From: CAZTHL01 sp964613585
GTDB lineage: Bacteria > Pseudomonadota > Alphaproteobacteria > DSM-16000 > Inquilinaceae
Length of the DNA stretch: 64,000 nucleotides
Reading direction: 5' to 3'
Assembly (NCBI GenBank): GCA_964613585.1
Contig: CAZTHL010000002.1
Span: 62,001 to 126,000 of the forward strand
A program made the position numbers and the translations under genes. The notes below the pieces were generated by a model. The model was given only the letters and a program-made list of their open reading frames with translations, had not been told where the DNA came from and did no database searches. Shown in pieces: positions 14,689 through 23,885 of this stretch. The stretch's first letter is position 1, and each line of letters opens with the position of its first letter.

Positions 14689-16972
14689 CGCAAGCCGGTC
14701 GGCCGATGCTGCGGAGTGGATCTCGCTCGCCATAGAGGGCATGAGCTGCGCGGCCTGCGCGGCACGCCTTGAAAGAGTGCTGGGACGGCAGCGCGGTGTT
14801 AGGGCGGCGCATGTCAGCCTGACGGCCGAGCGGGCGGACATCCTGGGGGCCTCGGATCAGCTTGCCTTGGACGAGTTGATCGAGACGGTGGAGCGGGCCG
14901 GCTTCCGGGGGCGCCCCGTCACCGAGGCGACGCCGGAGGAGAATGAGCAGGCAGAGCAGCCGGGGCCGGAGCGGATGGTGTTCCTGGTCAGCGCGCTGCT
15001 GTCGGTCCCTCTGGCGCTCGAGATGGTCCCCATGGCGCTTGGTCAGCCGCATTGGCTGCCCGGCTGGGCCCAGCTGCTCCTGGCGACCCCGGTGCAATTC
15101 TGGGCAGGGGCCCGCTTCTATCGCGGCGCGTGGTCGGCGCTGCGCAGTGGCGGCGCCAACATGGATGTTCTGATCGCGCTCGGCACCAGCGCGGCGTATG
15201 GGCTCAGCGCCTTTCGCGTCATTGCCGGCTCCCACGCGCCGCTTCACTTCGAGGCCGCCGCGGTTGTCATCACGCTGGTCCTGCTCGGCAAGTGGCTCGA
15301 AGCAAGAGCCCGGCGCAGGACCAACCGAGCGGTGGAAGGGCTGCTCGCTCTGCGGCCCGACACGGCCCGGCTCCGCCGTGACGGAGTTGAGGTGGTCGTG
15401 CCAATCCATGAGGTCCAGCCGGGCGATCTGCTCATGGTCCGTCCCGGAGAGCGGATCCCCGCCGACGGCGTCGTCTTGAACGGGCAATCGGCTGTCGACG
15501 AAAGCATGCTTACCGGTGAAAGTGTGCCCCAGGCGCGGGAGCCGGGGGGGAGCGTCTCCGGCGGCACCGCGGCGGTCGACGGCCTCCTGCTGATCCGGGC
15601 CACGACTCTTGGCTCGGCCAGCACATTGGGGCGCATGGTCGCGCTGCTGCGCCAGGCACAGGCATCCAAGCCGAGGATTCAACGGCTGGCCGACACGGTG
15701 AGCGGCTACTTCGCCTTCTTCGTCGTGGCTGCGTCCGGGCTGACCTTCGCCGGCTGGCTCCTCGCCGGGGCGCCGGCCGGCTCCGCCCTTTTGCCGGCCA
15801 TCGCCGTTCTCGTCGTCGCCTGTCCTTGTGCCCTGGGGCTTGCCACGCCGACCGTGGTCTCTGTGGCGCTGGGCGCGGCCGCCCGGAACGGCATCCTGTT
15901 CCGCGATGCGGAGGCGCTGGAGACGGCGCACCGCATCGACACGGTTGTCTTCGACAAGACGGGAACGCTGACCGAGCCGCTGCCGGTGGTGGCGACGACC
16001 GATGCGCTGGGTGCCGATCCTGAGGCGCTGCTGGGGCAGGTGGCCGCCGTTCAACGGGGCAGCAACCACCCGATCGCTCGAGCTCTGGTTGCCGAGGCAG
16101 AGGCGCGAGGGGTGCCGGTGCCGGCGGCCAGCGAATGCCGGACGGTGCCAGGCCGCGGCGTGCGCGGACGGGTCGCCGGCCGGCTGCTGCTGCTCGGCAA
16201 TCGCGCGTTCATGCACGAGACCGGTGTGTGCCTGGACGACCACATGACTCGGGCCGCGGCGCTGGAGGCCGACGGAGCCTCGATCGTCTGGATTGCGACC
16301 GGGAGCGAGGACGGCCCCCGCCTGATCGGTCTTGTCGGGGTTGCCGACCGGCCGCGCCCCACCGCGGCGACGGCGGTCGCAACACTTCGGGCACAGGGAT
16401 TCGCGGTGATCATGCTGACGGGGGACGCCCGGCCAGCCGCCCTGGCCACCGCGCGCCGCCTGGGCATCGACGAGGTTGTGGCGGAGGCCAGCCCGCACGA
16501 CAAGCTGTCACAGCTTGAACGCCTGCGGGAGGCGGGCCGCAGCGTCGCCATGGTGGGGGACGGCATCAACGATGCCGCGGCCCTGGCCCGGGCCGACCTT
16601 GGCCTTGCCATGGGCGAGGGAACCGAGATCGCCTTCCAGGCCGCCGCGGTCGGCCTCATGCGTCCGGATCCGCAGCTGGTCGCGGACGTGATCGGAGTCG
16701 CGCGCACCGCGCGGCGGCGCATCGTGGAAAACCTTGTCTGGGCATTCGGCTTCAATGCGATCGCCATCCCGTTGGCGGCGCTCGGTGTCCTCAGCCCGCC
16801 AATCGCCGCGCTCGGCATGAGCGTGAGCAGCCTGGCGGTCGTGACGAACGCGCTTCGGCTCAACCGCTGGCGACCGGCCGCCGCGGCGTGGGAGCCCGGG
16901 CCGGCCGGCGGGAAGCCACGACGGACGTCGCGGGATCGGCCGGCGGCCGTGGCAACGGGAGCGGCCGAGTGA
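14681..16972 (+). CDS. copA: Cu(I)-exporting P1B-type ATPase
   Basis: CopA pumps Cu(I) (and Ag(I)) out of the cytosol across the inner membrane. The 763-residue protein begins at the ATG overlapping the chaperone stop. It has one N-terminal HMA domain (GMSCAACAARLERVL), two membrane helix pairs, the actuator motif LTGESVPQ, the transport-site VACPCALGLATP, the phosphorylation site DKTGTLTE, the P1B marker SNHPIARAL and the hinge GDGINDAAAL. The last helices carry NAIAIPLAALG and MSVSSLAVVTNALRL, the metal-selective signatures of Cu pumps. A basic tail of about 35 residues follows. The gene is coupled to cueR by a GTGA overlap. Confidence 0.96.
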   Translation: MPDASRSADAAEWISLAIEGMSCAACAARLERVLGRQRGVRAAHVSLTAERADILGASDQLALDELIETVERAGFRGRPVTEATPEENEQAEQPGPERMVFLVSALLSVPLALEMVPMALGQPHWLPGWAQLLLATPVQFWAGARFYRGAWSALRSGGANMDVLIALGTSAAYGLSAFRVIAGSHAPLHFEAAAVVITLVLLGKWLEARARRRTNRAVEGLLALRPDTARLRRDGVEVVVPIHEVQPGDLLMVRPGERIPADGVVLNGQSAVDESMLTGESVPQAREPGGSVSGGTAAVDGLLLIRATTLGSASTLGRMVALLRQAQASKPRIQRLADTVSGYFAFFVVAASGLTFAGWLLAGAPAGSALLPAIAVLVVACPCALGLATPTVVSVALGAAARNGILFRDAEALETAHRIDTVVFDKTGTLTEPLPVVATTDALGADPEALLGQVAAVQRGSNHPIARALVAEAEARGVPVPAASECRTVPGRGVRGRVAGRLLLLGNRAFMHETGVCLDDHMTRAAALEADGASIVWIATGSEDGPRLIGLVGVADRPRPTAATAVATLRAQGFAVIMLTGDARPAALATARRLGIDEVVAEASPHDKLSQLERLREAGRSVAMVGDGINDAAALARADLGLAMGEGTEIAFQAAAVGLMRPDPQLVADVIGVARTARRRIVENLVWAFGFNAIAIPLAALGVLSPPIAALGMSVSSLAVVTNALRLNRWRPAAAAWEPGPAGGKPRRTSRDRPAAVATGAAE

Positions 16973-17397
16973 CGGGATCGGCCGACCCGGGCGCCCGCGG
17001 CATGACCATCGGGGAGGTCGCCCGCCGTTCGGGCGTGCCGGCAAAGACGATCCGCTACTATGAGTCGGTCGGTCTGATCGCCGGGGCGGAGCGGCGCCGG
17101 AACAACTATCGGGACTATGACGAAAGCGACGTTCGCACCTTGCATTTTGTGCGGCGCGCGCGATCGCTCGGCTTCACCATGCGTGACGTCGCCGACCTGC
17201 TGGCCTTGTGGAACGACCGGTCGAGGGCCTCGGCGGACGTCAAGGCGGTGGCCTTGCGGCACCTTTCTCAGATCGACGCCAAGATCGCCCAGTTGTCCGC
17301 GATGCGCGACACGCTCGAGGATCTGTCCCGGCGCTGCCACGGTGACGACCGGCCGGACTGTCCCATTCTTGACGAGCTGGCAGCGGATCGGGGCTGA
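16969..17397 (+). CDS. cueR: CueR-type MerR-family copper-responsive regulator
   Basis: This transcriptional activator senses Cu(I)/Ag(I)/Au(I). The N-terminal MerR helix-turn-helix (MTIGEVARRSGVPAKTIRYYE) is followed by a dimerisation helix and the metal loop CHGDDRPDCPILDEL, with two Cys eight positions apart as in CueR. The residue before the coiled coil is Ser (RASADVKA), as in monovalent-metal sensors. I chose the GTG at 16969 (142 residues) because it overlaps the copA stop and has GGGAG 7 bp upstream; the ATG at 17002 would give 131 residues without a visible ribosome-binding site. Its target is the dyad at 14429-14449. Confidence 0.93.
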   Translation: MTGSADPGARGMTIGEVARRSGVPAKTIRYYESVGLIAGAERRRNNYRDYDESDVRTLHFVRRARSLGFTMRDVADLLALWNDRSRASADVKAVALRHLSQIDAKIAQLSAMRDTLEDLSRRCHGDDRPDCPILDELAADRG

Positions 17398-17421
17398 TGC
17401 CGCCTCCTTAGGCACCCTCCG

Positions 17422-18942
17422 TCAGCGACGCCGGTTGGCGAAGCGTACGGCCTCCTCGGCGGCGCGGATCAGCGCGCGGGCCTTGCTGACCGTCTCCTCG
17501 AACTCGCTGGTCGGGTCACTGTCGGCAACGATCCCGGCGCCCGATTGAACGTGCAGCATGCCATCCTTCAGCACGGCGGTGCGCAAAGCGATGCAGGTGT
17601 CCATGTCTCCGCCGGCGCCGAAATAGCCGATGGCGCCCGCGTAGACGCCTCGTCGCACACTCTCCAGTTCGTCGATTATCTGCATCGCCCGGACCTTCGG
17701 CGCGCCGCTCACGGTGCCGGCCGGAAAGCCGGCGATCAGCGCATCGAGCGCGTCCCGGCCCTCGGCCAGTCGGCCGGTCACGTGGCTGACGATGTGCATG
17801 ACGTGGCTGTAATATTCGATGGCGAATTGCTCCGGCACCGTGACGGTGCCGACCCGTGACACCCGGCCGACATCGTTGCGGCCGAGGTCGAGAAGCATCA
17901 GGTGTTCGGCCCGCTCCTTGGGGTCGGCCAGAAGCTCCTCGGCCCGCGCGCGATCCTCGTCACGGTTGGCGCCGGCTCGGCCTTGCGTGCGCGGTCGCGT
18001 GCCGGCCAGCGGCCGGATCGTCACCTCGTCGCCCCGCAGCCGGACCATGATCTCGGGGCTCGCGCCGACCACGCTGAAGCCGCCGAGATCGAGAAAGAAC
18101 ATGAACGGCGAGGGGTTCAGTCGCCGGAGGGCACGGTAGAAGCTGAACGGCGGCAGGCGGAACGGCACCGAGAAACGCTGCGACAAGACCACCTGAAAGA
18201 TGTCGCCCGCCCGGATGTATTCCTTGGCAGCCGCCACCATCGCCTCGAAATCGGCCTGCGCCATGTTGGAGGCGGGCGTCGGCAGGGCGAGCGGCTGGCG
18301 CTCGTGATCCTGTCGATAGGGCAGGCTCCGCTCGAAATCCGCCAGGGCGTCGGCCAGCCGCTCCAGGGCGTGCTCGTAGGCCGCCCGCGCATCGACGCCC
18401 TCCTGAGGCCAGACCGGCGTCACAAGGGTCACCACATCCTCGACATGGTCGAAGATCGCCACCAGGGTCGGCCGCACGAGCAGGCCGTCCGGCAGATCGA
18501 GCGGATCCGGATTGGCATCCGGCAAGCGCTCCATCTCCCGCACCATGTCATAGCCCAGATAGCCGAAGAGGCCGGCGGCCATCGGCGGCATGCCGGGCGG
18601 CAGCTCGATCCGGCTTCCCGCGAGCAGCGTCCGAAGCGATGCAAGCGGGGGCTCTGAGACCGGCTCGAAGCCGGCCGGCGCGAAGCGTGCATGCCGGTTG
18701 ACCTCAACCGCGCCAGACCGGCAACGCCAGATCAGATCCGGCTTGAGCCCGATGAAGGAGTAGCGGCCGCGCACGGCACCGCCTTCGACCGAGTCGAACA
18801 GGAAGCTGTTGGGCCGACCGTCCGCCAGCTTGAGCATCGCCGACACGGAGGTTTCCAGATCGGCGACAAGCGTGGTCGACACCACCTGCGGCCGCCCTGC
18901 ATCATATTTCTGGGCGAACTCGGCGAAGCTGGCCGACGGCAT
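17422..18942 (-). CDS. trpE: Anthranilate synthase component I
   Basis: TrpE makes anthranilate from chorismate with ammonia supplied by TrpG. The 506-residue protein has the chorismate-binding core: DIFQVVLSQRFSVPF, PEIMVRLRGDEVTIRPLAGTRPR, DLGRNDVGRVSRVG, VMHIVSHVTGRL and FPAGTVSGAPKVRAMQIIDELE. The N-terminal segment (about 35-60) carries the LLES-like feedback region typical of TrpE rather than PabB. It starts 12 bp after the ppiD stop on the same strand, so it is likely cotranscribed with ppiD. It ends 24 bp from cueR, tail to tail. The usual downstream neighbour trpG is displaced by the copper genes. Confidence 0.96.
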   Translation of the reverse strand: MPSASFAEFAQKYDAGRPQVVSTTLVADLETSVSAMLKLADGRPNSFLFDSVEGGAVRGRYSFIGLKPDLIWRCRSGAVEVNRHARFAPAGFEPVSEPPLASLRTLLAGSRIELPPGMPPMAAGLFGYLGYDMVREMERLPDANPDPLDLPDGLLVRPTLVAIFDHVEDVVTLVTPVWPQEGVDARAAYEHALERLADALADFERSLPYRQDHERQPLALPTPASNMAQADFEAMVAAAKEYIRAGDIFQVVLSQRFSVPFRLPPFSFYRALRRLNPSPFMFFLDLGGFSVVGASPEIMVRLRGDEVTIRPLAGTRPRTQGRAGANRDEDRARAEELLADPKERAEHLMLLDLGRNDVGRVSRVGTVTVPEQFAIEYYSHVMHIVSHVTGRLAEGRDALDALIAGFPAGTVSGAPKVRAMQIIDELESVRRGVYAGAIGYFGAGGDMDTCIALRTAVLKDGMLHVQSGAGIVADSDPTSEFEETVSKARALIRAAEEAVRFANRRR

Positions 18943-18954
18943 CGGCGCCAGCCT

Positions 18955-20835
18955 TCAGCCCGCGGCGCCGACGACGAAGCGGTTGATGGCTTCGTCATCC
19001 ACCTCGACCGTGTAGCGGCTGCGCAGACCCGCGGTGAATTGCTCCAGCAGGTCGCTTCCCAAGGCCTGGGCAAGCTGATCCGGCAGCTCGCTGTCCTGGC
19101 CCACCGGCTCCGCCGTGCGGATCTCCGCCAGCCGGAGAGCGATCTCGGTGCCGGGAAGGGAGCCCGTGGTCACCTCCCCCTCGGACAGCCCAAAAACCTC
19201 GTTGACCAGGGCGTTCGGCAGCGCGCCGCCCCGGCCGTCTCGCCGGATCGGGTCCGTCCGCCCGGCGGTGCCACCCAGATCCGCCGCCACCGATCCCGCC
19301 GGCTCGCCCCGGGCAAGCCTTTCCGCCGCGGCAGCGGCCAAGCGGCGAGCCTGCGCGGCCCGTTCCTCGTCGCGCCATGCGGCCACGACCTCCTCGCGCA
19401 CCGTCTCGAAGGGCCGGACGGCGGGCGGCTCGAGCCTGTTGACACGCACCGCGAAGTAGTTGCCCGAGGCCGTCTCCTCCAGAAGGCTTTCCTCGCCCTG
19501 GTCGAGCGCGAAGGCGGCCTCGAGAATGGCTGCCTGATCGGGCAGATCCGGCCGGATGTCTCCCTGCCGCGCCGAGCCGTCGCGCGCGATGCCGGCCAAG
19601 GTGATCACCTCGAGACCGAGGGACCCGGCAGCTTCGGGCAAGGAGGCGCCTCCCGCCAGCGCGTCATCCAGCTCGTTGCCCAGCTCGAACAGCACGTCCT
19701 GCGCGCGCTCCAGCGCGATCGCCTCGCGCAGCTCGTCGCGGGCCTCCTCGAAGCGGGCCTCGCGCCCGGGCTGGATCTCCGTCGCCTGAAGCACGTGCCA
19801 GCCGAAAGGGGATTCGACCGGCTCACTGACCTCGCCTTGAGCGAGGGCGAAGCCGGCCTCCGCCAGCACCGGCAGCATATCCTCGCGGACGGAGCTCTCG
19901 ATCGGCACGACCGAGAGAGTGTCCGTCTCCTCCGCGGCCGCCCTCAGGCTTCCGAGATCGCGTGCGCCACGAGCCAGGTCCTCGGCCTCGGTCGCGTCGG
20001 TGACGATGACCTGATCGAAGGCGCGACGTTCGGGGGCGGAGTAGAGCGCCCGCCGCGCCTCGAACTCCTCGCGGAGGACCTCCTCGTTGATCCGGATCTC
20101 GTCGACCACGTCCCGGGGCGTCAGCGTCACCACGGTCAGGTCGCGATACTCCGGGGCGGTGAAGCGGTCGGGATGCTCCTCATGGAAGGCGACAAGAGCC
20201 GGCTCCTCCGGCACAGCCGGCTCCTCGACCTCGCTGTGGGCGATCCGCACCGTCTCGGCCACCCGGGTCTCCTCCCGATGCATGTTCAGCGCGGCGAGCA
20301 AGGCATCAGGGGCATCCGCGCCCGCCACCAGAGCGCGTGCCAGCTGCTCCCGCACCAGGTCTCCGCGCAGGGCACCGACGAACATCTCCTCGGACAAGCC
20401 GCTGGCGGCGAGAAGGCTGCGGTAGCGGTTGGGGTCGAATTGTCCCGTCACCGGATCGGCGAATTCGGGCAGCCGGCGGATCTGCTCGGCGATCAGCAGA
20501 TCTGGCGGAGCCAGCCCGAGTCGGCGTCCTTCCAGATCGTAGAGAGCCCGTGCCACGAGTTGATCGACGGTGCTGCCGACCAGGCCGAGCTCCAGGGCGA
20601 GCGCGCTGTCGAGATCACCGCCGAGCAGCGGGCGCAGACGGTTCATCTCATTGCGCAGGCTGCGGTCGACCGTGGCGAGATCGATCGTCACGTCGCCGAC
20701 CTCGATCACGACGCGGTCCGTCCCCTCGTCGCGGACGAAGTCGCCGATGCCCCACACCGCGAAGCTGAGAACCAGCACCGCGAACAGGATCTTGATCGCC
20801 CAGCTGCCGGTGCGACTGCGGATGGCTTGAAGCAT
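18955..20835 (-). CDS. ppiD: PpiD/SurA-like membrane-anchored peptidyl-prolyl isomerase
   Basis: It is a periplasmic folding factor tethered to the inner membrane. The 626-residue protein starts with a short basic stretch and one membrane helix (IKILFAVLVLSFAVWGIG, about 14-31). A SurA_N-like chaperone domain follows, then a parvulin domain (about 240-370), with the family end SPFGWHVLQATEI. A second long region rich in Glu/Ala closes the protein. The place immediately upstream of trpE is conserved in alphaproteobacteria. The parvulin catalytic residues are not all obvious, so chaperone activity may dominate. Confidence 0.88.
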   Translation of the reverse strand: MLQAIRSRTGSWAIKILFAVLVLSFAVWGIGDFVRDEGTDRVVIEVGDVTIDLATVDRSLRNEMNRLRPLLGGDLDSALALELGLVGSTVDQLVARALYDLEGRRLGLAPPDLLIAEQIRRLPEFADPVTGQFDPNRYRSLLAASGLSEEMFVGALRGDLVREQLARALVAGADAPDALLAALNMHREETRVAETVRIAHSEVEEPAVPEEPALVAFHEEHPDRFTAPEYRDLTVVTLTPRDVVDEIRINEEVLREEFEARRALYSAPERRAFDQVIVTDATEAEDLARGARDLGSLRAAAEETDTLSVVPIESSVREDMLPVLAEAGFALAQGEVSEPVESPFGWHVLQATEIQPGREARFEEARDELREAIALERAQDVLFELGNELDDALAGGASLPEAAGSLGLEVITLAGIARDGSARQGDIRPDLPDQAAILEAAFALDQGEESLLEETASGNYFAVRVNRLEPPAVRPFETVREEVVAAWRDEERAAQARRLAAAAAERLARGEPAGSVAADLGGTAGRTDPIRRDGRGGALPNALVNEVFGLSEGEVTTGSLPGTEIALRLAEIRTAEPVGQDSELPDQLAQALGSDLLEQFTAGLRSRYTVEVDDEAINRFVVGAAG

Positions 20836-21024
20836 TGTCTCGCAAGGACTTGATGCGGCGGAACAAGCTGTGTGGTCAGAGTAGGATCGGGACCCCGGGT
20901 CCGCAAGCGCCCCGCGGCCTTCCCGGGCCCGGACGGACAGTGCGGCCTAGCCTGCCGGGGACGCCTCTGATAAGACCCTAGCCAAGGTGCGCTGAAGCAA
21001 GACGTGATGGAAGGGGGCCGTCCG

Positions 21025-21786
21025 ATGCCGCGGAAGCTGATCGCGGGGAACTGGAAGATGAATTGCCTGACGGCCGACGGGGTGGCATTGGCGCGCGAGC
21101 TTGGCATGCGCTACGCGGGCAAGAACGAGCCGGCGTTCGACATGCTCATCTGCCCGCCGTTCACCTTGATCAGCGCGGTCGGTCAGGCGATCAGCGGCAG
21201 CGGTGTCATGCTCGGCGGGCAGGATTGCGACGCGCGGGAGAACGGAGCGCATACCGGCGACGTGTCCGCGGCCATGCTCGCCGATCTCGCCTGCTCGCAT
21301 GTCATCGTTGGGCATTCCGAGCGACGGCAAGACCATGGCGAGATCGACCTTGCGGTGGCGGAAAAGGCGGCTGCGGCGCTCCGCAGCGGGCTTGTCCCGA
21401 TCATCTGCATCGGCGAAACCGAGGAGGAGCGTGACCGCGGCGAGGCGCTCACGGTGTGCTCACGGCAGATCGCCGGCTCGGTGCCGACCGAGGCCCACGG
21501 CGACAATGTCGTCATCGCCTATGAGCCCGTCTGGGCGATCGGCACTGGCAAGACGCCCACGGTCGCCGACGTCGCCGAGATGCACGCCCATATCCGTGGC
21601 GAGCTCTCGCGCAAGCTTGCCGATGCCGAGAGCGTGCCCATCCTTTATGGAGGGTCGGTCAAGCCGGCAAACGCCGAGCAACTGCTGAATGTCCCCAATG
21701 TCGACGGAGCGCTGGTCGGTGGCGCCAGCCTCAAGGCCGACGATTTCTGGTCCATCGCCGAGGCGTCGGTGTCCGAGGAGGGCTAG
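21025..21786 (+). CDS. tpiA: Triosephosphate isomerase
   Basis: It interconverts dihydroxyacetone phosphate and glyceraldehyde 3-phosphate. From the ATG at 21025 the protein is 253 residues, with the substrate Lys in GNWKMN (Lys11), the catalytic His in VIVGHSERR, the catalytic Glu in AYEPVWAIGTG and the phosphate loop YGGSVKPANA. Earlier in-frame GTG (21004) and ATG (21007) codons exist. I chose 21025 because GGAAGGGGG lies about 8 bp before it and the family starts at PRKLIAGNWKMN. It is divergent from ppiD across about 190 bp. Confidence 0.97.
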   Translation: MPRKLIAGNWKMNCLTADGVALARELGMRYAGKNEPAFDMLICPPFTLISAVGQAISGSGVMLGGQDCDARENGAHTGDVSAAMLADLACSHVIVGHSERRQDHGEIDLAVAEKAAAALRSGLVPIICIGETEEERDRGEALTVCSRQIAGSVPTEAHGDNVVIAYEPVWAIGTGKTPTVADVAEMHAHIRGELSRKLADAESVPILYGGSVKPANAEQLLNVPNVDGALVGGASLKADDFWSIAEASVSEEG

Positions 21787-21831
21787 CGTCGCCCTCACGG
21801 GAACGGCCGCCGCACGGGCGGCTTGGCGGTA

Positions 21832-22152
21832 ATGATGCTTGAGCAGATCATTCTCATCGTCCACCTTCTGATCGCCTTGGCGTTGATCGGTGTGGTGCTG
21901 CTTCAACGCAGCGAGGGCGGCGGCCTGGGCATGGGCGGCGGCGGCATGGGGCCCTTCATGTCGGTGCGCGGCACCGCGAACCTGCTGACCCGCGCGACCG
22001 CCTTGCTCGCCGCGGCGTTCATGGCGACCAGCCTGACCCTGGCCATCCTGGCGAACCGGTCGGCCGAGCCGCGGTCGTTCATCGAGACCGTGCCGGCGAC
22101 CGAGCAGCCGTCGGAGCGGCCGGGGGAGCCTCAGGTGCCGCTGACGGATTGA
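21832..22152 (+). CDS. secG: Protein translocase subunit SecG
   Basis: SecG is the small accessory subunit of the SecYEG channel. The product (106 residues from the ATG at 21832) has two membrane helices (about 4-24 and 55-77) separated by the Gly-rich loop QRSEGGGLGMGGGGMG that defines the family. The C-terminal tail is Pro/Glu-rich and variable. A TTG at 21823 and an ATG at 21835 are alternative starts. The position between tpiA and pyrG is usual for alphaproteobacteria. Confidence 0.93.
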   Translation: MMLEQIILIVHLLIALALIGVVLLQRSEGGGLGMGGGGMGPFMSVRGTANLLTRATALLAAAFMATSLTLAILANRSAEPRSFIETVPATEQPSERPGEPQVPLTD

Positions 22153-22242
22153 TCGGGCTGCCCGACCAAGGTTGCGGCCGAACCCGGGAAACAGCGTGGC
22201 GGGCGTTGGAGCCCGGGCGAATCGTCCCTATGGTAAGCGTCC

Positions 22243-23874
22243 ATGACGCGGTTCGTCTTCATCACCGGCGGCGTGGTATCCTCCCTGGGCAAGGGATTGG
22301 CGGCAGCGGCCCTTGGCGCGTTGCTGCAGGCGCGCGGCTTCAAGATACGGCTGCGAAAGCTCGATCCCTATCTCAACGTCGATCCGGGAACGATGAGCCC
22401 CACGCAGCACGGCGAGGTGTTCGTCACCGATGACGGCGCCGAGACCGACCTCGATCTCGGGCATTACGAACGCTTCACCGGCGTGCCGGCGCGGGCCGCT
22501 GACAACGTCACCACCGGGCGGATCTACTCGACCGTGATCGCGCGCGAGCGGCGGGGAGACTATCTCGGCGCCACTGTTCAGGTAATCCCCCACGTCACCG
22601 ACGCGATCAAGGAGTTCATCGAGGCCGACATCAGCGACGAGGATTTCGTGATCTGCGAGATCGGCGGAACGGTCGGCGACATCGAGAGCCTGCCGTTCCT
22701 CGAGGCCATCCGGCAGTTCGGCAATGAGGTAGGCCCCGACCGCGCGCTGTTCGTGCATGTCACCCTGCTGCCGTATCTGCAGGCGGTCGGCGAACTCAAG
22801 ACCAAGCCGACGCAGCATTCGGTGAAGGAGCTGCTCTCGGTCGGCATCCAGGCCGGCCTGGTGCTCTGCCGGGCCGAACGGCCGATCCCCGACAGCGAGC
22901 GCCGCAAGATCGCGCTGTTCTGCAACGTCCGCCAGGAGCGGGTGATCGCCGCCCTCGACGTCGACACCATCTACCAGGTACCGGTGGACTATCACGCCCA
23001 GGGCTTCGACAGCCAGGTTCTCGCCTATTTCGGCCTGGAGGACGCGCCAGAGCCGAGGCTGGCGCCCTGGCACGATATCGTGCGCCGCGTCCGGGCTCCC
23101 GAAGGCGAGGTCGTGATCGCCGTGATCGGCAAGTACACCTCGCTGATCGACAGCTACAAGAGCCTGTCCGAGGCGCTGACCCACGGCGGCATCGCCAACA
23201 ATGTCCGTGTCCGGCTCACGTGGCTGGACGCGCAGCTGTTCGAGACGGACGAACCGGTGCATCACCTGGACGAGGTGCACGGCATTCTTGTGCCGGGCGG
23301 CTTCGGCGAGCGCGGCACCGAGGGCAAGATCCGGGCCATCCGTTTTGCCCGGGAACGGGGCATACCGTTCCTCGGCATCTGTTTCGGCATGCAGATGGCC
23401 GTGATCGAGACCGCGCGTCATCTGGCCGGACTGCCGCGGGCCGGCTCGACCGAGTTCGGCGCGTGCGACGTGCCGGTGGTCGGCCTGATGACCGAGTGGC
23501 TGCGGGGGGACGAACTGGAGACCCGGACCGTGCGCTCGGACCTGGGCGGGAGCATGCGTCTTGGCGCCTATCCGGCGGAGCTTCTGCCGGGCACCCGCGT
23601 CCGCGAGATCTACGACGGAGCCGGTCGCATCAGCGAGCGCCATCGGCACCGCTACGAGGTCAACATCCATTTCCGGGAGGCGCTCGAGGAGGCCGGGCTG
23701 CTCGTCTCGGGCATCTCGCCGGACGGCCGACTGCCCGAGATTGTCGAGCTTAGGAGCCATCCCTGGTTCGTCGGCGTCCAGTTCCACCCCGAGCTCAAGT
23801 CGCGCCCGTTCGCGCCGCACCCGCTGTTCACCTCCTTCATCCGCGCCGCGGTCACCCAGTCGAGGCTGGTCTAG
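22243..23874 (+). CDS. pyrG: CTP synthase
   Basis: It aminates UTP to CTP using glutamine and ATP. The 543-residue protein has the N-terminal synthetase domain starting TRFVFITGGVVSSLGKGLAAAALGALLQ (P-loop) with the GTMSPTQHGEVFVTDDGAETDLDLGHYERF region. A C-terminal class I amidotransferase domain from about residue 290 carries the nucleophile in GICFGMQM and the His/Glu in VQFHPELKSRP. The length is standard. kdsA follows 11 bp downstream. Confidence 0.98.
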   Translation: MTRFVFITGGVVSSLGKGLAAAALGALLQARGFKIRLRKLDPYLNVDPGTMSPTQHGEVFVTDDGAETDLDLGHYERFTGVPARAADNVTTGRIYSTVIARERRGDYLGATVQVIPHVTDAIKEFIEADISDEDFVICEIGGTVGDIESLPFLEAIRQFGNEVGPDRALFVHVTLLPYLQAVGELKTKPTQHSVKELLSVGIQAGLVLCRAERPIPDSERRKIALFCNVRQERVIAALDVDTIYQVPVDYHAQGFDSQVLAYFGLEDAPEPRLAPWHDIVRRVRAPEGEVVIAVIGKYTSLIDSYKSLSEALTHGGIANNVRVRLTWLDAQLFETDEPVHHLDEVHGILVPGGFGERGTEGKIRAIRFARERGIPFLGICFGMQMAVIETARHLAGLPRAGSTEFGACDVPVVGLMTEWLRGDELETRTVRSDLGGSMRLGAYPAELLPGTRVREIYDGAGRISERHRHRYEVNIHFREALEEAGLLVSGISPDGRLPEIVELRSHPWFVGVQFHPELKSRPFAPHPLFTSFIRAAVTQSRLV

Positions 23875-23885
23875 GGTCGCCTGCG

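Noticed and set aside
14480..16498. Open minus-strand frame of 672 codons over copA
   Set aside because: Antisense shadow of the ATPase gene, which has all P1B motifs.
22228..23820. Open minus-strand frame of 530 codons over pyrG
   Set aside because: Antisense shadow of pyrG; codon third positions follow pyrG and no family resemblance is seen.
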